Assembly (NCBI RefSeq): GCF_016653295.1
Contig: NZ_NHSF01000067.1
Location: 1 to 64,000 of the forward strand
DNA from: Halochromatium salexigens
GTDB taxonomy: Bacteria; Pseudomonadota; Gammaproteobacteria; Chromatiales; Chromatiaceae
Reading direction: 5' to 3'
DNA length: 64,000 bases
Positions 46,136 to 57,838 of the stretch are shown piece by piece (position 1 is the stretch's first letter; each line of letters opens with the position of its first letter). The position numbers were made by a program, and so were the translations under genes. Below the pieces are notes generated by a model. The model was not told the DNA's origin, did not search any database, and was given only the letters and a program-made list of their open reading frames with translations.

Positions 46136-47571
46136 TGAGCCGCGTTACACCAACAAACCTTGAGGATTTCTGGCGGCTACGCGCACCAGAGCGTCAACTG
46201 CTGCTGTGGGCGCTGTTGATCGCCCTCCTTGGGTATCTGATGCTGCTTGGCGCACAGACCAAGGAGGGGCTGGATGTCCGGCTCAGCGCCTTGATCCCCT
46301 TGCTCGTGTTCATGGGCGCCTTCGTCAGTGCTCATCTGAGCTTGGTGCTGGCGCGCTTCCGTGGCGATCAGCTGCTGCTTCCCGTCACGGCTTTGCTGAG
46401 CGCGATCGGCTTGATGGCTCAGGCGCGGACCGGACTCCTCGGCGCTGGAGCGCTGCACGGGTCCAAGCTGGCATTGCTGCCGCTTGGGGTCGCACTGATG
46501 TTGACCATCACGATTGCTGGCCGCCAGGGCCGCTATCGGCTCGCCGCGCGCGCGACCTGGGTCTGGGGCGTATTCTCGTTGCTACTCATGGCGCTGGTGC
46601 TGGTGACGGGGCAACGCTATCGCGGTGCGGTATACGGTCTCGGCTTGATCACGCCGACCGAGCTGCTGAAGCTGACCATGGTGCTGTTCACCGCCGCTTT
46701 CGTTGATCAACACATCAAGCGGCTCAGTCGCTGGCGCGGTCTGCTGCCGCCGTTGGCGCCGCACTGGCGGCTGCTGCTGGTCTGGGGCGCGTTATTGTCG
46801 ATGCTGCTGCTGCAGCGTGATCTCGGGCTGGTGCTGATCCTGGGTCTGACGCTGATCGCGGTCTTGGCGGCGGGCACCCGACAGCCCGGTTACCTGCTCT
46901 ATGGCTTGGTGCTGGGTGGTGCGGCTGGCGCGGTCCTGATCCGCTTTTTCAGCCACGGCCTGAGTCGCGTCGAGGTTTGGATGAACCCCTTTACCGACCC
47001 GACCGGGGCCGGTTGGCAGGTGCTGCAAGGCCTATCCGGGATGTACGCGGGCGGACTCTGGGGCGAGGGCTTCAGCGAGGCGCGTCCACGCTACACGCCG
47101 ATCGCGGAGTCGGACCTGATCTATGCGGTTTGGGCCGAAGAGCTTGGCTTTGCCGGCAGCCTGCTGTTGCTGCTGTTGTTCGCGGTGCTGCTGACGCGTC
47201 TGCTGACCTTGGCCGCGCGGGCGCGCACGCCCTTCGGGCTGATGGCGGCAACTGGCGTGGCCACTGTGCTGAGCGTGCAGACAGTGCTGAATGTGGGGGG
47301 CGTCACCAAGGCCCTGCCGCTCACCGGGATCACCTTGCCGCTGATCAGTCATGGTGGCAGTAGTCTGCTCACCGTCTTCGCGAGCCTGGGCCTGGTACTC
47401 GCGATCTCCGATGGCGAGCCGGTTAAGTCGCGTGCGAAGACATCGGCGCCCAAGGTGGCACCCAAGGCGTCTAAGACATCCAAAGCCACCAATATGCCGG
47501 ATGTCTATCGGGTCGGCTATGGTCTCAGGCGCAAGGGCGGGGTCAAGCCGGTGAAATCATCACCTCAGTGA
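46132..47571 (+). CDS. SEDS-family peptidoglycan polymerase (FtsW/RodA-like)
   Basis: 479 aa, about 10-12 helices. SEDS glycosyltransferases polymerise lipid II with a cognate class B PBP. Seen: TPTELLKLTMVLFTAAFVDQ, LQRDLGLVLILGLTLIAVL (catalytic Asp region), RPRYTPIAESDLIYAVWAEE and TGITLPLISHGGSSLL. N-terminal helices before about residue 150 are divergent; a basic tail (VKSRAKTSAPKVAPKASKTS) follows. Overlaps the PBP by 4 bp, indicating an obligate pair. Its stop overlaps the convergent hisC by 7 bp. Confidence 0.9.
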   Translation: MMSRVTPTNLEDFWRLRAPERQLLLWALLIALLGYLMLLGAQTKEGLDVRLSALIPLLVFMGAFVSAHLSLVLARFRGDQLLLPVTALLSAIGLMAQARTGLLGAGALHGSKLALLPLGVALMLTITIAGRQGRYRLAARATWVWGVFSLLLMALVLVTGQRYRGAVYGLGLITPTELLKLTMVLFTAAFVDQHIKRLSRWRGLLPPLAPHWRLLLVWGALLSMLLLQRDLGLVLILGLTLIAVLAAGTRQPGYLLYGLVLGGAAGAVLIRFFSHGLSRVEVWMNPFTDPTGAGWQVLQGLSGMYAGGLWGEGFSEARPRYTPIAESDLIYAVWAEELGFAGSLLLLLLFAVLLTRLLTLAARARTPFGLMAATGVATVLSVQTVLNVGGVTKALPLTGITLPLISHGGSSLLTVFASLGLVLAISDGEPVKSRAKTSAPKVAPKASKTSKATNMPDVYRVGYGLRRKGGVKPVKSSPQ

Positions 47572-48728
47572 TCGTCGAGCAGCGCGGCAAGGGCCGCAAG
47601 CAGCGCGGCGTTTTCATCAGGCGTGCCGACGGTGATGCGCAGGCAGTCGGCGAGCAGGGGATGGCTGCCGTCGAGGTGCTTGATCAGGAGGCCGCGCTCG
47701 CGCAGGCCGGTGAAAAGTGCGCCCGCTCGCCCAGGCCGGGTGCGGACCAGGATGAAGTTGGCATCGCTCGGGAACGGCTCGAGTCGGCCTTGACCACCGT
47801 CGAGTTCGGCGAGGGCGCTGGCGAGCCGATCGCGCTCGCTGCGGATGGTCTCGGTCTGGGCATCGAGGACATCGCGATGGCGCAGCGCGAAGGTGGCGCT
47901 GGCCTGGCTCAGGCAGTTGATGTTGTAGGGCAGGCGCACCTTGTCGATCTGCTCGATCCAGTCCGCCGGGCCGGCCAGATAGCCGAGCCGCAGTCCGGCT
48001 AGGCCCATCTTCGAGACGGTGCGCATGACCAGTAGATTCGGCCAGTCGCCGAGCCGTGGCAGGAAGCTGGCGTCGGTGAAGGGCGCATAGGCCTCATCGA
48101 CGATGACCAGGCCGGGGCTGGCGGCGATGATCCGCTCGATCACCGCCGGATCGAAGAGGTTACCGGTCGGATTGTTCGGATAGGCGATGAAGGTCAGCAG
48201 CGGTCGGTGGTGCTCGAGCGCCGCCAGGGTGGCGTCGAGATCGAGCGCAAAATCAGCCGCGCTCAGCGCGACGCCGACATACTCGAGCCCGACAAAGCGC
48301 GCAATCATCCGGTACATCACGAAGCCGGGATCGAGCGAGAGCAGCGTCGGGCGGCCCGAGGTAGCGTTCGTCAACGCCTCACCACCGGCCTCAGCAGCAT
48401 CCGCGCGCGTCTGTTCACCGGGTGCGGCCACCGCGAGCGCCAGCATCTGGATCAGCTCATCGGAGCCGTTGCCGAGCAGCACCCCCATGTCGGGCGGGAT
48501 CGCCATCGCTTCGCGCAACGCCGCTTGCAGGTCGCGGGCCTGCGGGTCCGGATAGCGGTTCAGCTCGGCCTCACGCAGCGCCGCGAGCCAGTCATCGCGC
48601 AGCGCCTCAGGCCAGCGGTAAGGATTTTCCATGGCGTCGAGCTTGATCAGGCCGGTGGCATCCGGCACATCATACGCCTTGAGCGCCTGGATCTCGGGGC
48701 GGATCAGCGTCTCGACCAGGTGGCTCAT
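47565..48728 (-). CDS. hisC: Histidinol-phosphate aminotransferase HisC
   Basis: 387 aa from ATG 48728 (MSHLVETLIRPEIQAL). An in-frame GTG at 48777-48779 overlaps the hisD stop (GTGA) and could be used instead, adding 17 residues. Fold-type I PLP enzyme: GLIKLDAMENPYRWP, LGNGSDELIQ, TFIAYPNNPTGNLF, VIVDEAYAPF and PLP lysine in RTVSKMGLAGLRLGYL. Seventh step of histidine synthesis. A small insert (GEQTRADAAEAGGEALTNAT) after LALAV is unusual. Confidence 0.95.
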   Translation of the reverse strand: MSHLVETLIRPEIQALKAYDVPDATGLIKLDAMENPYRWPEALRDDWLAALREAELNRYPDPQARDLQAALREAMAIPPDMGVLLGNGSDELIQMLALAVAAPGEQTRADAAEAGGEALTNATSGRPTLLSLDPGFVMYRMIARFVGLEYVGVALSAADFALDLDATLAALEHHRPLLTFIAYPNNPTGNLFDPAVIERIIAASPGLVIVDEAYAPFTDASFLPRLGDWPNLLVMRTVSKMGLAGLRLGYLAGPADWIEQIDKVRLPYNINCLSQASATFALRHRDVLDAQTETIRSERDRLASALAELDGGQGRLEPFPSDANFILVRTRPGRAGALFTGLRERGLLIKHLDGSHPLLADCLRITVGTPDENAALLAALAALLDDH

Positions 48729-48775
48729 GGCGGTTGGTCGCGCCGTTTGTCCCGTGTCCGTGATTGCAGTGTATT

Positions 48776-50107
48776 TCACGGTTTTTCACCGGTGCCAGGG
48801 CCACGATATTCGGCTGAGCGGGCGTGGGCGGTCAGGCCCTCGCCGCGCGCGAGGGCCGAGGCGGTGTCGGCGAGCGCGGCGGCGCCGGCCGCCGAGGCCA
48901 TGATCAGGCTCGAGCGCTTCTGGAAGTCATAGACCCCGAGTGGCGATGAGAAGCGCGCGGTGCGCGAGGTCGGCAGCACATGATTCGGCCCGGCACAGTA
49001 GTCGCCAAGCGCCTCGGCGGTGTAGCGGCCCATGAAGATGGCACCGGCATGGCGGATCTTCTCGGCCAGCGCCTCGGGCTCGGCGACCGAGAGTTCCAGA
49101 TGCTCGGGCGCGATGCGATTGGCGACCTCGGCGGCCTCGTCCTGATCGCGGGCGAGGATCAGGGCGCCGCGCGCGCTCAGCGCCTGCGCGATGATCTCGC
49201 TGCGCTCCATCTGCGGCAGCAGCCGCTCGATGCTCGCCTTGACCCGGTCGAGATACTCGGCCTCCCAGGCGATCAGGATCGATTGGGCGTCCTCGTCGTG
49301 CTCGGCCTGCGAGAACAGGTCCATCGCGATCCAGTCCGGGTCGGTCTTGCCGTCGCAGAGGATCAGGATCTCGGACGGACCGGCGACCATGTCGATGCCG
49401 ACCTGGCCGAACACCGCGCGCTTGGCGGTGGCGACATAGATGTTGCCGGGGCCGACGATCTTGTCGCAGGCCGGAACCGTCTCGGTGCCATAGGCGAGCG
49501 CGGCAACCGCTTGCGCACCGCCGAGGGCGAAGGCGCGATCGACCCCGGCGATGGCGGCCGCCGCCAGCACCAGCTCATTGAGTTCGCCGCCCGGTGTCGG
49601 GACCACCATCACCAGCTCCGGCACGCCGGCGACCTTGGCCGGGAGCGCGTTCATCAACACCGAGGAGGGATAGGCCGCCTTGCCGCCAGGGACATAGAGT
49701 CCGACCCGATCGAGCGGGCTCACCTTCTGACCGAGCACTGTGCCATCGGCCTCGACGAACTGCCAGCTCTGCAGGCGCTGATGCTCGGCATAGGCGCGGA
49801 TGCGCTCGGCGGCGGCCTCCAGCGCCTCGCGTTGAGCGCTCGGGATCGCCTCCAATGCCGCGCTCAAGCGTTCCTGGTCGAGTTCGAGCGCCGCTGCATC
49901 CTGCGGGTGCCAATGATCGAAGCGCGCGGTGTACTCGATCAGCGCGGCGTCACCGCGCGCGCGAACATCGGCGATGATGGTCTCGACGGTCTGCTTGACG
50001 CCCGCATCCGAGACCGACTCCCAGGCGAGCAGGGCGTCGAGGCGGGCATCGAACTGCAAATCGGTGGTGCTCAAACGGGCGATGGTGGAGGGAGCGATCT
50101 GGGTCAT
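48776..50107 (-). CDS. hisD: Histidinol dehydrogenase HisD
   Basis: 443 aa. Zn/NAD enzyme catalysing the last two oxidations to histidine. Family signatures: [95 protein letters not shown] and [20 protein letters not shown]. Middle gene of hisG-hisD-hisC. hisG ends 75 bp upstream. Confidence 0.97.
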   Translation of the reverse strand: MTQIAPSTIARLSTTDLQFDARLDALLAWESVSDAGVKQTVETIIADVRARGDAALIEYTARFDHWHPQDAAALELDQERLSAALEAIPSAQREALEAAAERIRAYAEHQRLQSWQFVEADGTVLGQKVSPLDRVGLYVPGGKAAYPSSVLMNALPAKVAGVPELVMVVPTPGGELNELVLAAAAIAGVDRAFALGGAQAVAALAYGTETVPACDKIVGPGNIYVATAKRAVFGQVGIDMVAGPSEILILCDGKTDPDWIAMDLFSQAEHDEDAQSILIAWEAEYLDRVKASIERLLPQMERSEIIAQALSARGALILARDQDEAAEVANRIAPEHLELSVAEPEALAEKIRHAGAIFMGRYTAEALGDYCAGPNHVLPTSRTARFSSPLGVYDFQKRSSLIMASAAGAAALADTASALARGEGLTAHARSAEYRGPGTGEKP

Positions 50108-50181
50108 GGCAATGCGAGACGCTGAGGTGCGAAAACGATGAGTGGCAATGCAAAAGGCGCGGGCAGGGCCCGTCGGCCGCG

Positions 50182-50835
50182 TCAGGCGCTCGCGACCGCG
50201 CCGCGCAGCGCCTCGACCAGGCCGGCGACGCGCTCATGCTTCATCTTCCAGGAGGCCTTGTTGACGATCAAGCGCGAGCTGATGTCGCCGATGTGCTCGA
50301 GCGGTACCAGCCCATTGGCCTTGAGCGTGTTACCGCTCTCGACCAGATCGACGATCAGATCCGAGAGTCCCACCAGCGGCGCGAGTTCCATCGAGCCATA
50401 GAGCTTGATGATTTCGACCTGCTGGCCTTTGGCGGCGAAATGCCGTTCGGCGCTGCGCACATACTTGGTGGCGATGCGCAGTCGTCCGCGCGCCGGCGGT
50501 GGCACCAACGCGGCATCGGGCCGGCCGGCGACCATCAGGCGACAGCGCGCGATGCGCAGATCGAGCGGTTCGTAGAGCCCCTCGCCACCATGCTCGAGCA
50601 GTACATCCTTGCCGGCCACGCCGAGATCGGCGGCGCCGTACTGGACATAGGTGGGCACGTCGCTGGCGCGGATGATCACCAATTTCACGTTTGGGTCATT
50701 GGTGTCCAGGATCAGCTTGCGGCTGGTCTCCGGGTCCTCGCTCGCCCGCAGTCCGGCGGCCTCGAGCAGCGGCAGCGTCTGCTCGAAGATACGCCCCTTG
50801 GAGAGCGCGATGGTGAGCCTGGGATCGTTGGACAT
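50182..50835 (-). CDS. hisG: ATP phosphoribosyltransferase HisG, short form
   Basis: 217 aa. First enzyme of histidine synthesis (ATP + PRPP). Seen: [48 protein letters not shown] and the PRPP loop [20 protein letters not shown]. The chain stops where the C-terminal regulatory domain of the 299-aa E. coli enzyme would begin, so it is the HisG-S type, which needs HisZ for activity and feedback control. hisZ is not in this window. Confidence 0.95.
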   Translation of the reverse strand: MSNDPRLTIALSKGRIFEQTLPLLEAAGLRASEDPETSRKLILDTNDPNVKLVIIRASDVPTYVQYGAADLGVAGKDVLLEHGGEGLYEPLDLRIARCRLMVAGRPDAALVPPPARGRLRIATKYVRSAERHFAAKGQQVEIIKLYGSMELAPLVGLSDLIVDLVESGNTLKANGLVPLEHIGDISSRLIVNKASWKMKHERVAGLVEALRGAVASA

Positions 50836-50910
50836 GGATGCGGTCGCTCTCGGCAGCAGGTCAGGTCAGGACGGTTCAGGAAAGGGCAGATCGGCTCGGG
50901 GCAAGGCGAC

Positions 50911-52551
<1,641 letters not shown>

Positions 52552-52559
<8 letters not shown>

Positions 52560-53154
52560 CGCGCGCGGTCTTGGCTCGCAGTTGCTCGATCAAGCCGTCG
52601 ATCCCCGAACTGGCGATGGTGGAGCGAAATTGACTGCGATAGTTCGAGATCATGCTCACCCCGTCGATGACCACGTCATAGACCTTCCAACTGCGGCCAC
52701 GCTCGAGCATGGAGTAGTCGATCGGGATGGGGCTCGAGCCTGATTCGCGCACCTCGGTCGGCACCACGACGGTGCCCGAGCGGGTGCCAGGACGCGCGGC
52801 TTCGTAGACGATATCCTGGCCCGAGTACTTCATGATCGACCTGGCGTAGGTACGCACGAGCAGATTGCGGAAGCTCTCGATGAGAGCCTCCTGCTGTTCG
52901 GGGCTGGCGTCCCGCCAGGCGCGCCCGACCGCGAGTCGGGTCATCTGCTCGAAGTCGAAGTGCGGGGCCAGGATGCTGTCGACCAATTCATTGATCAGCT
53001 GCGGCTTGCGCTCGACTTCGGCGCGCCGATTCTCCAGCGTGCTGAGCATCTTGCTGGCGGTCTGCTCGACCAGCTCGGTTGCCGAGGGCTCGGCGCCGAG
53101 GGCGCCCAATGGACTTGCCAGCAATAAGATGCCGGCGATCAGGAGTGTTCTCAT
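52552..53154 (-). CDS. mlaC: Phospholipid-binding protein MlaC
   Basis: 200 aa. Signal peptide (MRTLLIAGILLLASPLGALG, cleavage near GAEP). Carries phospholipid between the outer membrane and MlaFEDB. Family features: ILAPHFDFEQMTRLAVGRAW, FRNLLVRTYARSIMKYSGQD, SIPIDYSMLERGRSWKVYDV and VIDGVSMISNYRSQFRS. Overlaps mlaD by 4 bp. Confidence 0.95.
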
Positions 53155-53621
53155 TCGCCACCGTCCTCTGCTTTACTCAAAAGGAATTGTCCGATCATCT
53201 GTTCCAGTACCAACGCCGACTGGGTGAATTCGATGCGATCGCCGTCCGTCAACATGTCGGGGCTGCCGCCGGGGTCGAGGCCGATGTACTGCTCGCCGAG
53301 CAGGCCGGCGGTGAAGATGTTGGCGAAGGTATCGCTGGGGATCTGATCGTAGCGCTCGGCGATGCGCAGCGTCACCACGGCTTGGTAGGTCGCTTGGTCG
53401 AACTCGATCGCCTCGACCCGGCCCAGCCTGACACCGGCCATGCTCACCGGCGCGCGTACTCGCAAGCTGCCGATGTTGTCGAAGTGGGCCTTGAGGGTAT
53501 AGCCCTCGCCGGTCGTCGCCGTGCTCAGGTTGCTGACCCGCATGGCCAGGAAAAACAGCGCGACGAAGCCAAGCGCCATGAAGGCACCGACCAGGATCTC
53601 GCTCAGGCGGATACGCGCCAT
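53151..53621 (-). CDS. mlaD: MCE-domain protein MlaD
   Basis: 156 aa from ATG 53621, with GGAGG eight bases upstream inside the end of mlaE. One N-terminal helix (ILVGAFMALGFVALFFLAMR) and the MCE domain: AHFDNIGSLRVRAPVSMAGV, then IFTAGLLGEQYIGLDPGGSP. The periplasmic hexameric subunit of the transporter. A TTG 15 bases upstream is in frame but less likely. Confidence 0.95.
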   Translation of the reverse strand: MARIRLSEILVGAFMALGFVALFFLAMRVSNLSTATTGEGYTLKAHFDNIGSLRVRAPVSMAGVRLGRVEAIEFDQATYQAVVTLRIAERYDQIPSDTFANIFTAGLLGEQYIGLDPGGSPDMLTDGDRIEFTQSALVLEQMIGQFLLSKAEDGGE

Positions 53622-53625
53622 GGCT

Positions 53626-54405
53626 TCAGCCTCCAAACATCAATGCGGTGAGAATGAAATCGACCCCCAGCACCGCCAGCGCCGATTGCACCACGGTGCG
53701 GGTGGTGGCGCGGCTGACGCCGGCCGAGGTCGGCGTGGCATCGTAGCCCTCGTAGAGCGCGATCCAGGTGACCACGAGACCGAAGACCAGACTCTTGATG
53801 ACGCCGTTGATGACATCCTCCTCGAAGTCGATCTTGTTCTGCATCTGCCCCCAGAAGGCGCCGTCGTCGACGCCGAGCAGGCCAACGCCGACGAACCAAC
53901 CGCCGAGCACGCCGACCGCGCTGAACATCGCCGCCAGCAGCGGCATCGAGATCAGCCCGCCGAAGAAGCGCGGCGTGAGCACGCGCTTGATCGGATCGAC
54001 GGCCATCATCTCCAGACCGGAGAGCTGCTCGGTGGCCTTCATCAGGCCGATCTCGGCGGTCAATGCCGACCCGGCGCGGCCGGCGAACAGGAGCGCCGTG
54101 ACCACCGGCCCCAGCTCGCGTACCAGCGAGGCGGCGACCATCACCCCCAGACTCTCGGCGGCGCCGAACTGTGACAGCACATAGTGGCCTTGGAGGCTCA
54201 ACACCATGCCGACGAACAGGCCGGAGACGACGATGATCAGCAGCGAGAGCACGCCGATGCCATAGAGTTGCGCCAGCAGCAGACGCGGGCGGATCAGCAG
54301 CGACGGCAAGCCGGCGAGGATGTTCGCCAGCAGCAGGTGAGCGCGACCGAGGCTGGCCAGCACCGAGAGCCCCGCGCGGCCTAGACTCGCGAGTGGGTCA
54401 AGCAT
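53626..54405 (-). CDS. mlaE: ABC transporter permease MlaE
   Basis: 259 aa, about five to six helices. MlaE/permease signature: [60 protein letters not shown] and [20 protein letters not shown]. Transmembrane subunit of the Mla system. 9 bp after mlaF. Confidence 0.96.
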   Translation of the reverse strand: MLDPLASLGRAGLSVLASLGRAHLLLANILAGLPSLLIRPRLLLAQLYGIGVLSLLIIVVSGLFVGMVLSLQGHYVLSQFGAAESLGVMVAASLVRELGPVVTALLFAGRAGSALTAEIGLMKATEQLSGLEMMAVDPIKRVLTPRFFGGLISMPLLAAMFSAVGVLGGWFVGVGLLGVDDGAFWGQMQNKIDFEEDVINGVIKSLVFGLVVTWIALYEGYDATPTSAGVSRATTRTVVQSALAVLGVDFILTALMFGG

Positions 54406-54414
54406 GAGGGGTGC

Positions 54415-55281
54415 TCAATGACGGGCATCCTGGAGCAGGTCCTGCTCCAGCGCCGGGGCCGGATAATGATAATGCACGGGCCCATCGGGCTCGCCATCCA
54501 TGAATTGCCGCACCCAGGCCGACTCGTGGGCCGCGAGCTGTTGCGGGGTGCCTTGGGCCATGATCCTGCCATTGGCGATGATGTACAGATCATCGGCGAT
54601 GCTGGCGGTATCGGCCACGTCGTGACTGACGATGATGCTGGTCATGCCGCTGGCATCGTTCAGTTGCCGGATCAGCGAGACCAGCACACCCTTGGAGATC
54701 GGATCCTGGCCGGTGAAGGGCTCATCGTACATGATCATCATCGGGTCCAGCGCGATCGCCCGCGCCAGCGCGACCCGGCGCGCCATGCCGCCGGAGAGCT
54801 GACTCGGCATCAAGGCCGCCGCCCCGCGCAGGCCAACCGCCTCGAGCTTGATCAGCACCAGTTTGCGCAGCACGGATTCCGGCAGCTTGGCATGCTCGCG
54901 GATGGGGAAGGCGACGTTCTCGAACACGCTCAGGTCGGTGAGCAAGGCACCGCTTTGGAACAGCATGCCCATGCGGGTGCGCAGCCGATAGAGATCGGCG
55001 CGACTGAGCGACTGGATCGCCTGTCCATCGACCTCGATCTCGCCGGCGTCCGGCTGCAACTGCCCGCTGATCAGCTTCAGCAGAGTGGTCTTGCCGGTGC
55101 CGCTCGGGCCCATGATGGCCGTCACCCGCCCGCGCCGGATCTCGAGATCGATGCCGTCGAAGATGCAGCGCTCGCCATGACAGAAGCGCAGACCACGCAC
55201 GCGCACGAGGGCCTCGCCCGGCGTGGCGTCGGTGGCCGCCGCCTTTGGCTCGGCGGCGGGCTTGGACAGAGCTGATCCCAT
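54415..55281 (-). CDS. mlaF: ABC transporter ATPase MlaF
   Basis: 288 aa from ATG 55281. ATPase of the Mla phospholipid system: Walker A IMGPSGTGKTTLLKLI, signature SQLSGGMARRVALARAIALD, Walker B MIMYDEPFTGQDPISKGVL, and the C-terminal tail after WVRQFMDGEPDGPVHYHYPA that binds MlaB. About 25 residues longer than E. coli MlaF at the N-terminus. Heads mlaFEDCB. Confidence 0.96.
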   Translation of the reverse strand: MGSALSKPAAEPKAAATDATPGEALVRVRGLRFCHGERCIFDGIDLEIRRGRVTAIMGPSGTGKTTLLKLISGQLQPDAGEIEVDGQAIQSLSRADLYRLRTRMGMLFQSGALLTDLSVFENVAFPIREHAKLPESVLRKLVLIKLEAVGLRGAAALMPSQLSGGMARRVALARAIALDPMMIMYDEPFTGQDPISKGVLVSLIRQLNDASGMTSIIVSHDVADTASIADDLYIIANGRIMAQGTPQQLAAHESAWVRQFMDGEPDGPVHYHYPAPALEQDLLQDARH

Positions 55282-55393
55282 CGGTGGTTGATCCCTGTGC
55301 GGGCGGCGATCCAAAGCGGGGCATTCTCGCGACCTCCCCGCACAGCGTCAAGGACGAGGCGGCATTGCGGGCTGACGTGGGTTCAGCGCTGGG

Positions 55394-56014
55394 TCAGCGT
55401 TGGCTCAGCCCGAGCAGCTCCAGCAACTCTTGCCAGGCGCCGAGGCTGTTGCTGCTCGGTTGCGCCAGGATGATCAGGCTCGGTGCCTGACCCTGGTGCT
55501 CGATCAGTGCGCTCAGCCAGTGCCTGGCGCCCCGGAGGTCTTGGTGAAGGGCACTCGGCGCCTGCACGGCATAGTGCTCGCGCACGGCGTTGGGCTCGCC
55601 CGCGTTCGAGCCTGCATCCGGGGCAGGGCCAAGGTAGCGAAACCAGGCCTCTACTGCAGGCTCACCGGCGTCGGCCGGGATACGTGGCGCAGACGCCACC
55701 GGCTCGAGCCAGGCCGCGAGCTTTGGTGCGAGCCATCGTTCGAGGATCGCGGCCTGGAGTGGCGGTTCGGCCGGTGTCGACCGCGCGCACGGCTGCTCGG
55801 CGACGAAGCGAAATCCTGCCGGTACCTCATCGCGCCATTGCGCGAACTGCGAGGCCTCGCTCGGGCGCCAGAATGAGGCTGGCAGCAGGGTGGCGTGAAA
55901 GCAGTTGGCGAAATAGCTTAACTGCCAATCCTCGGGCAGATCGTCCGGGTAGAATGTGGCGCGATCGGCCAAATCCCACCAGCCGCGCGCGCTCACCATC
56001 GTTGCGTCGTTCAT
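55394..56014 (-). CDS. DUF72 (YecE)-like protein, short
   Basis: 206 aa. Similar to the opening of DUF72 proteins (GWWDLADRATFYPDDLPEDW then LSYFANCFHATLLPASFWRP and WRDEVPAGFRFVAEQPCARS), but the barrel continues only partly and the normal length is about 240-300 aa. The C-terminal half is Ala-rich and divergent. It stands in the place of kdsD seen in E. coli between mlaF and kdsC. Diverges from kdsC, 56 bp apart. Function unknown. Confidence 0.7.
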   Translation of the reverse strand: MNDATMVSARGWWDLADRATFYPDDLPEDWQLSYFANCFHATLLPASFWRPSEASQFAQWRDEVPAGFRFVAEQPCARSTPAEPPLQAAILERWLAPKLAAWLEPVASAPRIPADAGEPAVEAWFRYLGPAPDAGSNAGEPNAVREHYAVQAPSALHQDLRGARHWLSALIEHQGQAPSLIILAQPSSNSLGAWQELLELLGLSQR

Positions 56015-56070
56015 GCGCGTATCATAGGCCGGAGACTGGGTACGAGGATACTTGCGGGAGCCAGCAGCAG

Positions 56071-56619
56071 ATGACCGACTTCAACACGCGCGCAAGGGCG
56101 ATCGAACTGGTGATCTTCGATGTCGACGGCGTGATGACCGACGGCAGTCTCTACCTCGGCGATGATGGCCAGGAATACAAGGCGTTCCATTCGCGCGACG
56201 GCCACGGCATGACGATGCTGCGCGAGGCCGGTATCGCCATGGCGGTGATCACCGGGCGGCGCTCCGAGGTGGTGCGCATCCGCATGGAGAGTCTCGGCGT
56301 GGCGCATGTCTACCAAGGTCAGCGCGACAAGGCTCCCGCCTACGCGGCGCTGCGTGCCGCCTGCGGACTCGAGCATGCCCAGATGGCCTATGTCGGCGAC
56401 GATGTGGTCGATGTGCCGGTGATGCGCCAGGTCGGTCTGGCGGTGGCCGTGGCCGATGCGCATCCGTTGGTCAAGGCCCATTGTCACTGGCAAACGCGCT
56501 TGCCTGGCGGACGCGGTGCCGTGCGCGAGGTCTGCGAGGAATTGCTGGCCGCGCAAGGCAAGCTCGATGCGCTCTTGCAGCGCTATGCCGCGCGCCTCGA
56601 TGTTGCTGAGCAAGCGTGA
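56071..56619 (+). CDS. kdsC: 3-deoxy-D-manno-octulosonate 8-phosphate phosphatase KdsC
   Basis: 182 aa. Cytosolic HAD phosphatase producing KDO for LPS core. HAD motif I IFDVDGVMTDGSLYLGDDGQ, motif II AVITGRRSEVVRIR, Lys in QRDKAPAYAAL and motif IV MAYVGDDVVDVPVM. The start is ATG 56071 with GGGAG upstream. Overlaps lptC by 20 bp. Confidence 0.96.
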   Translation: MTDFNTRARAIELVIFDVDGVMTDGSLYLGDDGQEYKAFHSRDGHGMTMLREAGIAMAVITGRRSEVVRIRMESLGVAHVYQGQRDKAPAYAALRAACGLEHAQMAYVGDDVVDVPVMRQVGLAVAVADAHPLVKAHCHWQTRLPGGRGAVREVCEELLAAQGKLDALLQRYAARLDVAEQA

Positions 56620-57196
56620 ACTCAGCCTGGCCGCGCTCTTGCTCGCGCTCGGCAGCGCGGCACTGTGGCTGCAATGGGCGGATGACGCCAGCAAGGCACC
56701 GGGGCGCGCGGGTGAGCGGCGTCCAGACTACATCGTCGAGGGGCTCAGCGTGGTGACGCTCGATGCCGAGGGGCTGCCCGAGCGCCGTCTCGACGCGCTG
56801 CGTCTGCGCCACTACCCTGATGACGACAGCAGCGAGCTGGATGAGCCGGTGCTGAAGCTGTTCGACGCCGCCGCCCTGCGCTGGCGCGCGCGCTCGGTGC
56901 GAGCCTGGATCAACGCGCGCGGTGACGAAATCCTGCTCGAGCAGGACGTGCGGTTGCAGCGAGCGGCAACGGCGCAGTCGGCGCCGATCACGCTGCGCAC
57001 CAGCGAGTTACTGGTGTTACCCGAGGTCGACTACGCCGAGACCGCGCGTGATGTCGAGGTCGAGCGCGAGCATGACCGGCTGAGCGCAACTCAGGGTTTG
57101 CGGGCCTGGCTTGGTGGCGAGACGCGCATCCAGTTGTTTGGGTCCGTGCGCGCACGGGTGGATCAACCATCCCGCCCTGAAGGGCAGGGGTTGTGA
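56600..57196 (+). CDS. lptC: LPS export protein LptC
   Basis: 198 aa from ATG 56600 (MLLSKRELSLAALLLALGSA), which gives the expected single N-terminal anchor. The periplasmic beta-jellyroll fits LptC (YIVEGLSVVTLDAEGLPERR, LRLRHYPDDDSSELDEPVL). The last 25 residues are variable. Inner-membrane partner of LptBFG in LPS transport. Confidence 0.9.
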   Translation: MLLSKRELSLAALLLALGSAALWLQWADDASKAPGRAGERRPDYIVEGLSVVTLDAEGLPERRLDALRLRHYPDDDSSELDEPVLKLFDAAALRWRARSVRAWINARGDEILLEQDVRLQRAATAQSAPITLRTSELLVLPEVDYAETARDVEVEREHDRLSATQGLRAWLGGETRIQLFGSVRARVDQPSRPEGQGL

Positions 57197-57247
57197 GCGC
57201 AGGTTCTGGAATTGACCAGGGGTAGCCCATTGAATCGATGGCAAGAG

Positions 57248-57838
57248 ATGAATCGACAGCGCCAACGCGCCTCCTGCTTGGGTGCACGGCTCGAGCCTGT
57301 GCTGCTCGCCCTGGCAGCGCGCGCCCTGATGCTCTGGCTGATGCTCTGGGCCGCGACGCCTGCTTGGGCGCTCGAGGACGATCAGTACCAGCCGATGTAT
57401 ATCGAGGCCGATGCCGCTGAGTTCGACGAGAAGCAATCGACCAGCCTGTACATCGGCAACGTCGAGGTCACCCAGGGCAGTCTGCGCATTCAGGCCGACG
57501 AGATGCTGGTGCATCACGCCTCCGATCGCCGCATCGAGAAGATTATCGCCATCGGCCAACCGGTGCACTATCGTCAGCGCTTGGATGATGACCCGGACGA
57601 GGTCACCGGTCATGCCTTGCGCATGGAGTACGAGGCCGAGCGCGAAGAGCTGACCCTGATCGATGAGGCGGTGCTGATCCAGGCGCAAGACCGTTTCGCC
57701 AGCGACCGCATCGTCTACAACCGCATCACCGAGCGCGTGACCGCAGGCACGAGCGCCCAGGGCCGTGAGCGCGTCAAGATTCGCCTCGAGCCCGAATCCG
57801 CGCCCGAACCAGTGCCCGAGCCGGCGCCCGCGCAATGA
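57248..57838 (+). CDS. lptA: LPS transport periplasmic protein LptA
   Basis: 196 aa. Signal peptide (about residues 17-40, [17 protein letters not shown]) then the OstA/LptA beta-jellyroll: [40 protein letters not shown] and [20 protein letters not shown]. Start ATG 57248; in-frame TTG codons upstream are less likely. A Pro/Glu C-terminal tail ([16 protein letters not shown]) is unusual. Overlaps lptB by 4 bp. Confidence 0.93.
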   Translation: MNRQRQRASCLGARLEPVLLALAARALMLWLMLWAATPAWALEDDQYQPMYIEADAAEFDEKQSTSLYIGNVEVTQGSLRIQADEMLVHHASDRRIEKIIAIGQPVHYRQRLDDDPDEVTGHALRMEYEAEREELTLIDEAVLIQAQDRFASDRIVYNRITERVTAGTSAQGRERVKIRLEPESAPEPVPEPAPAQ

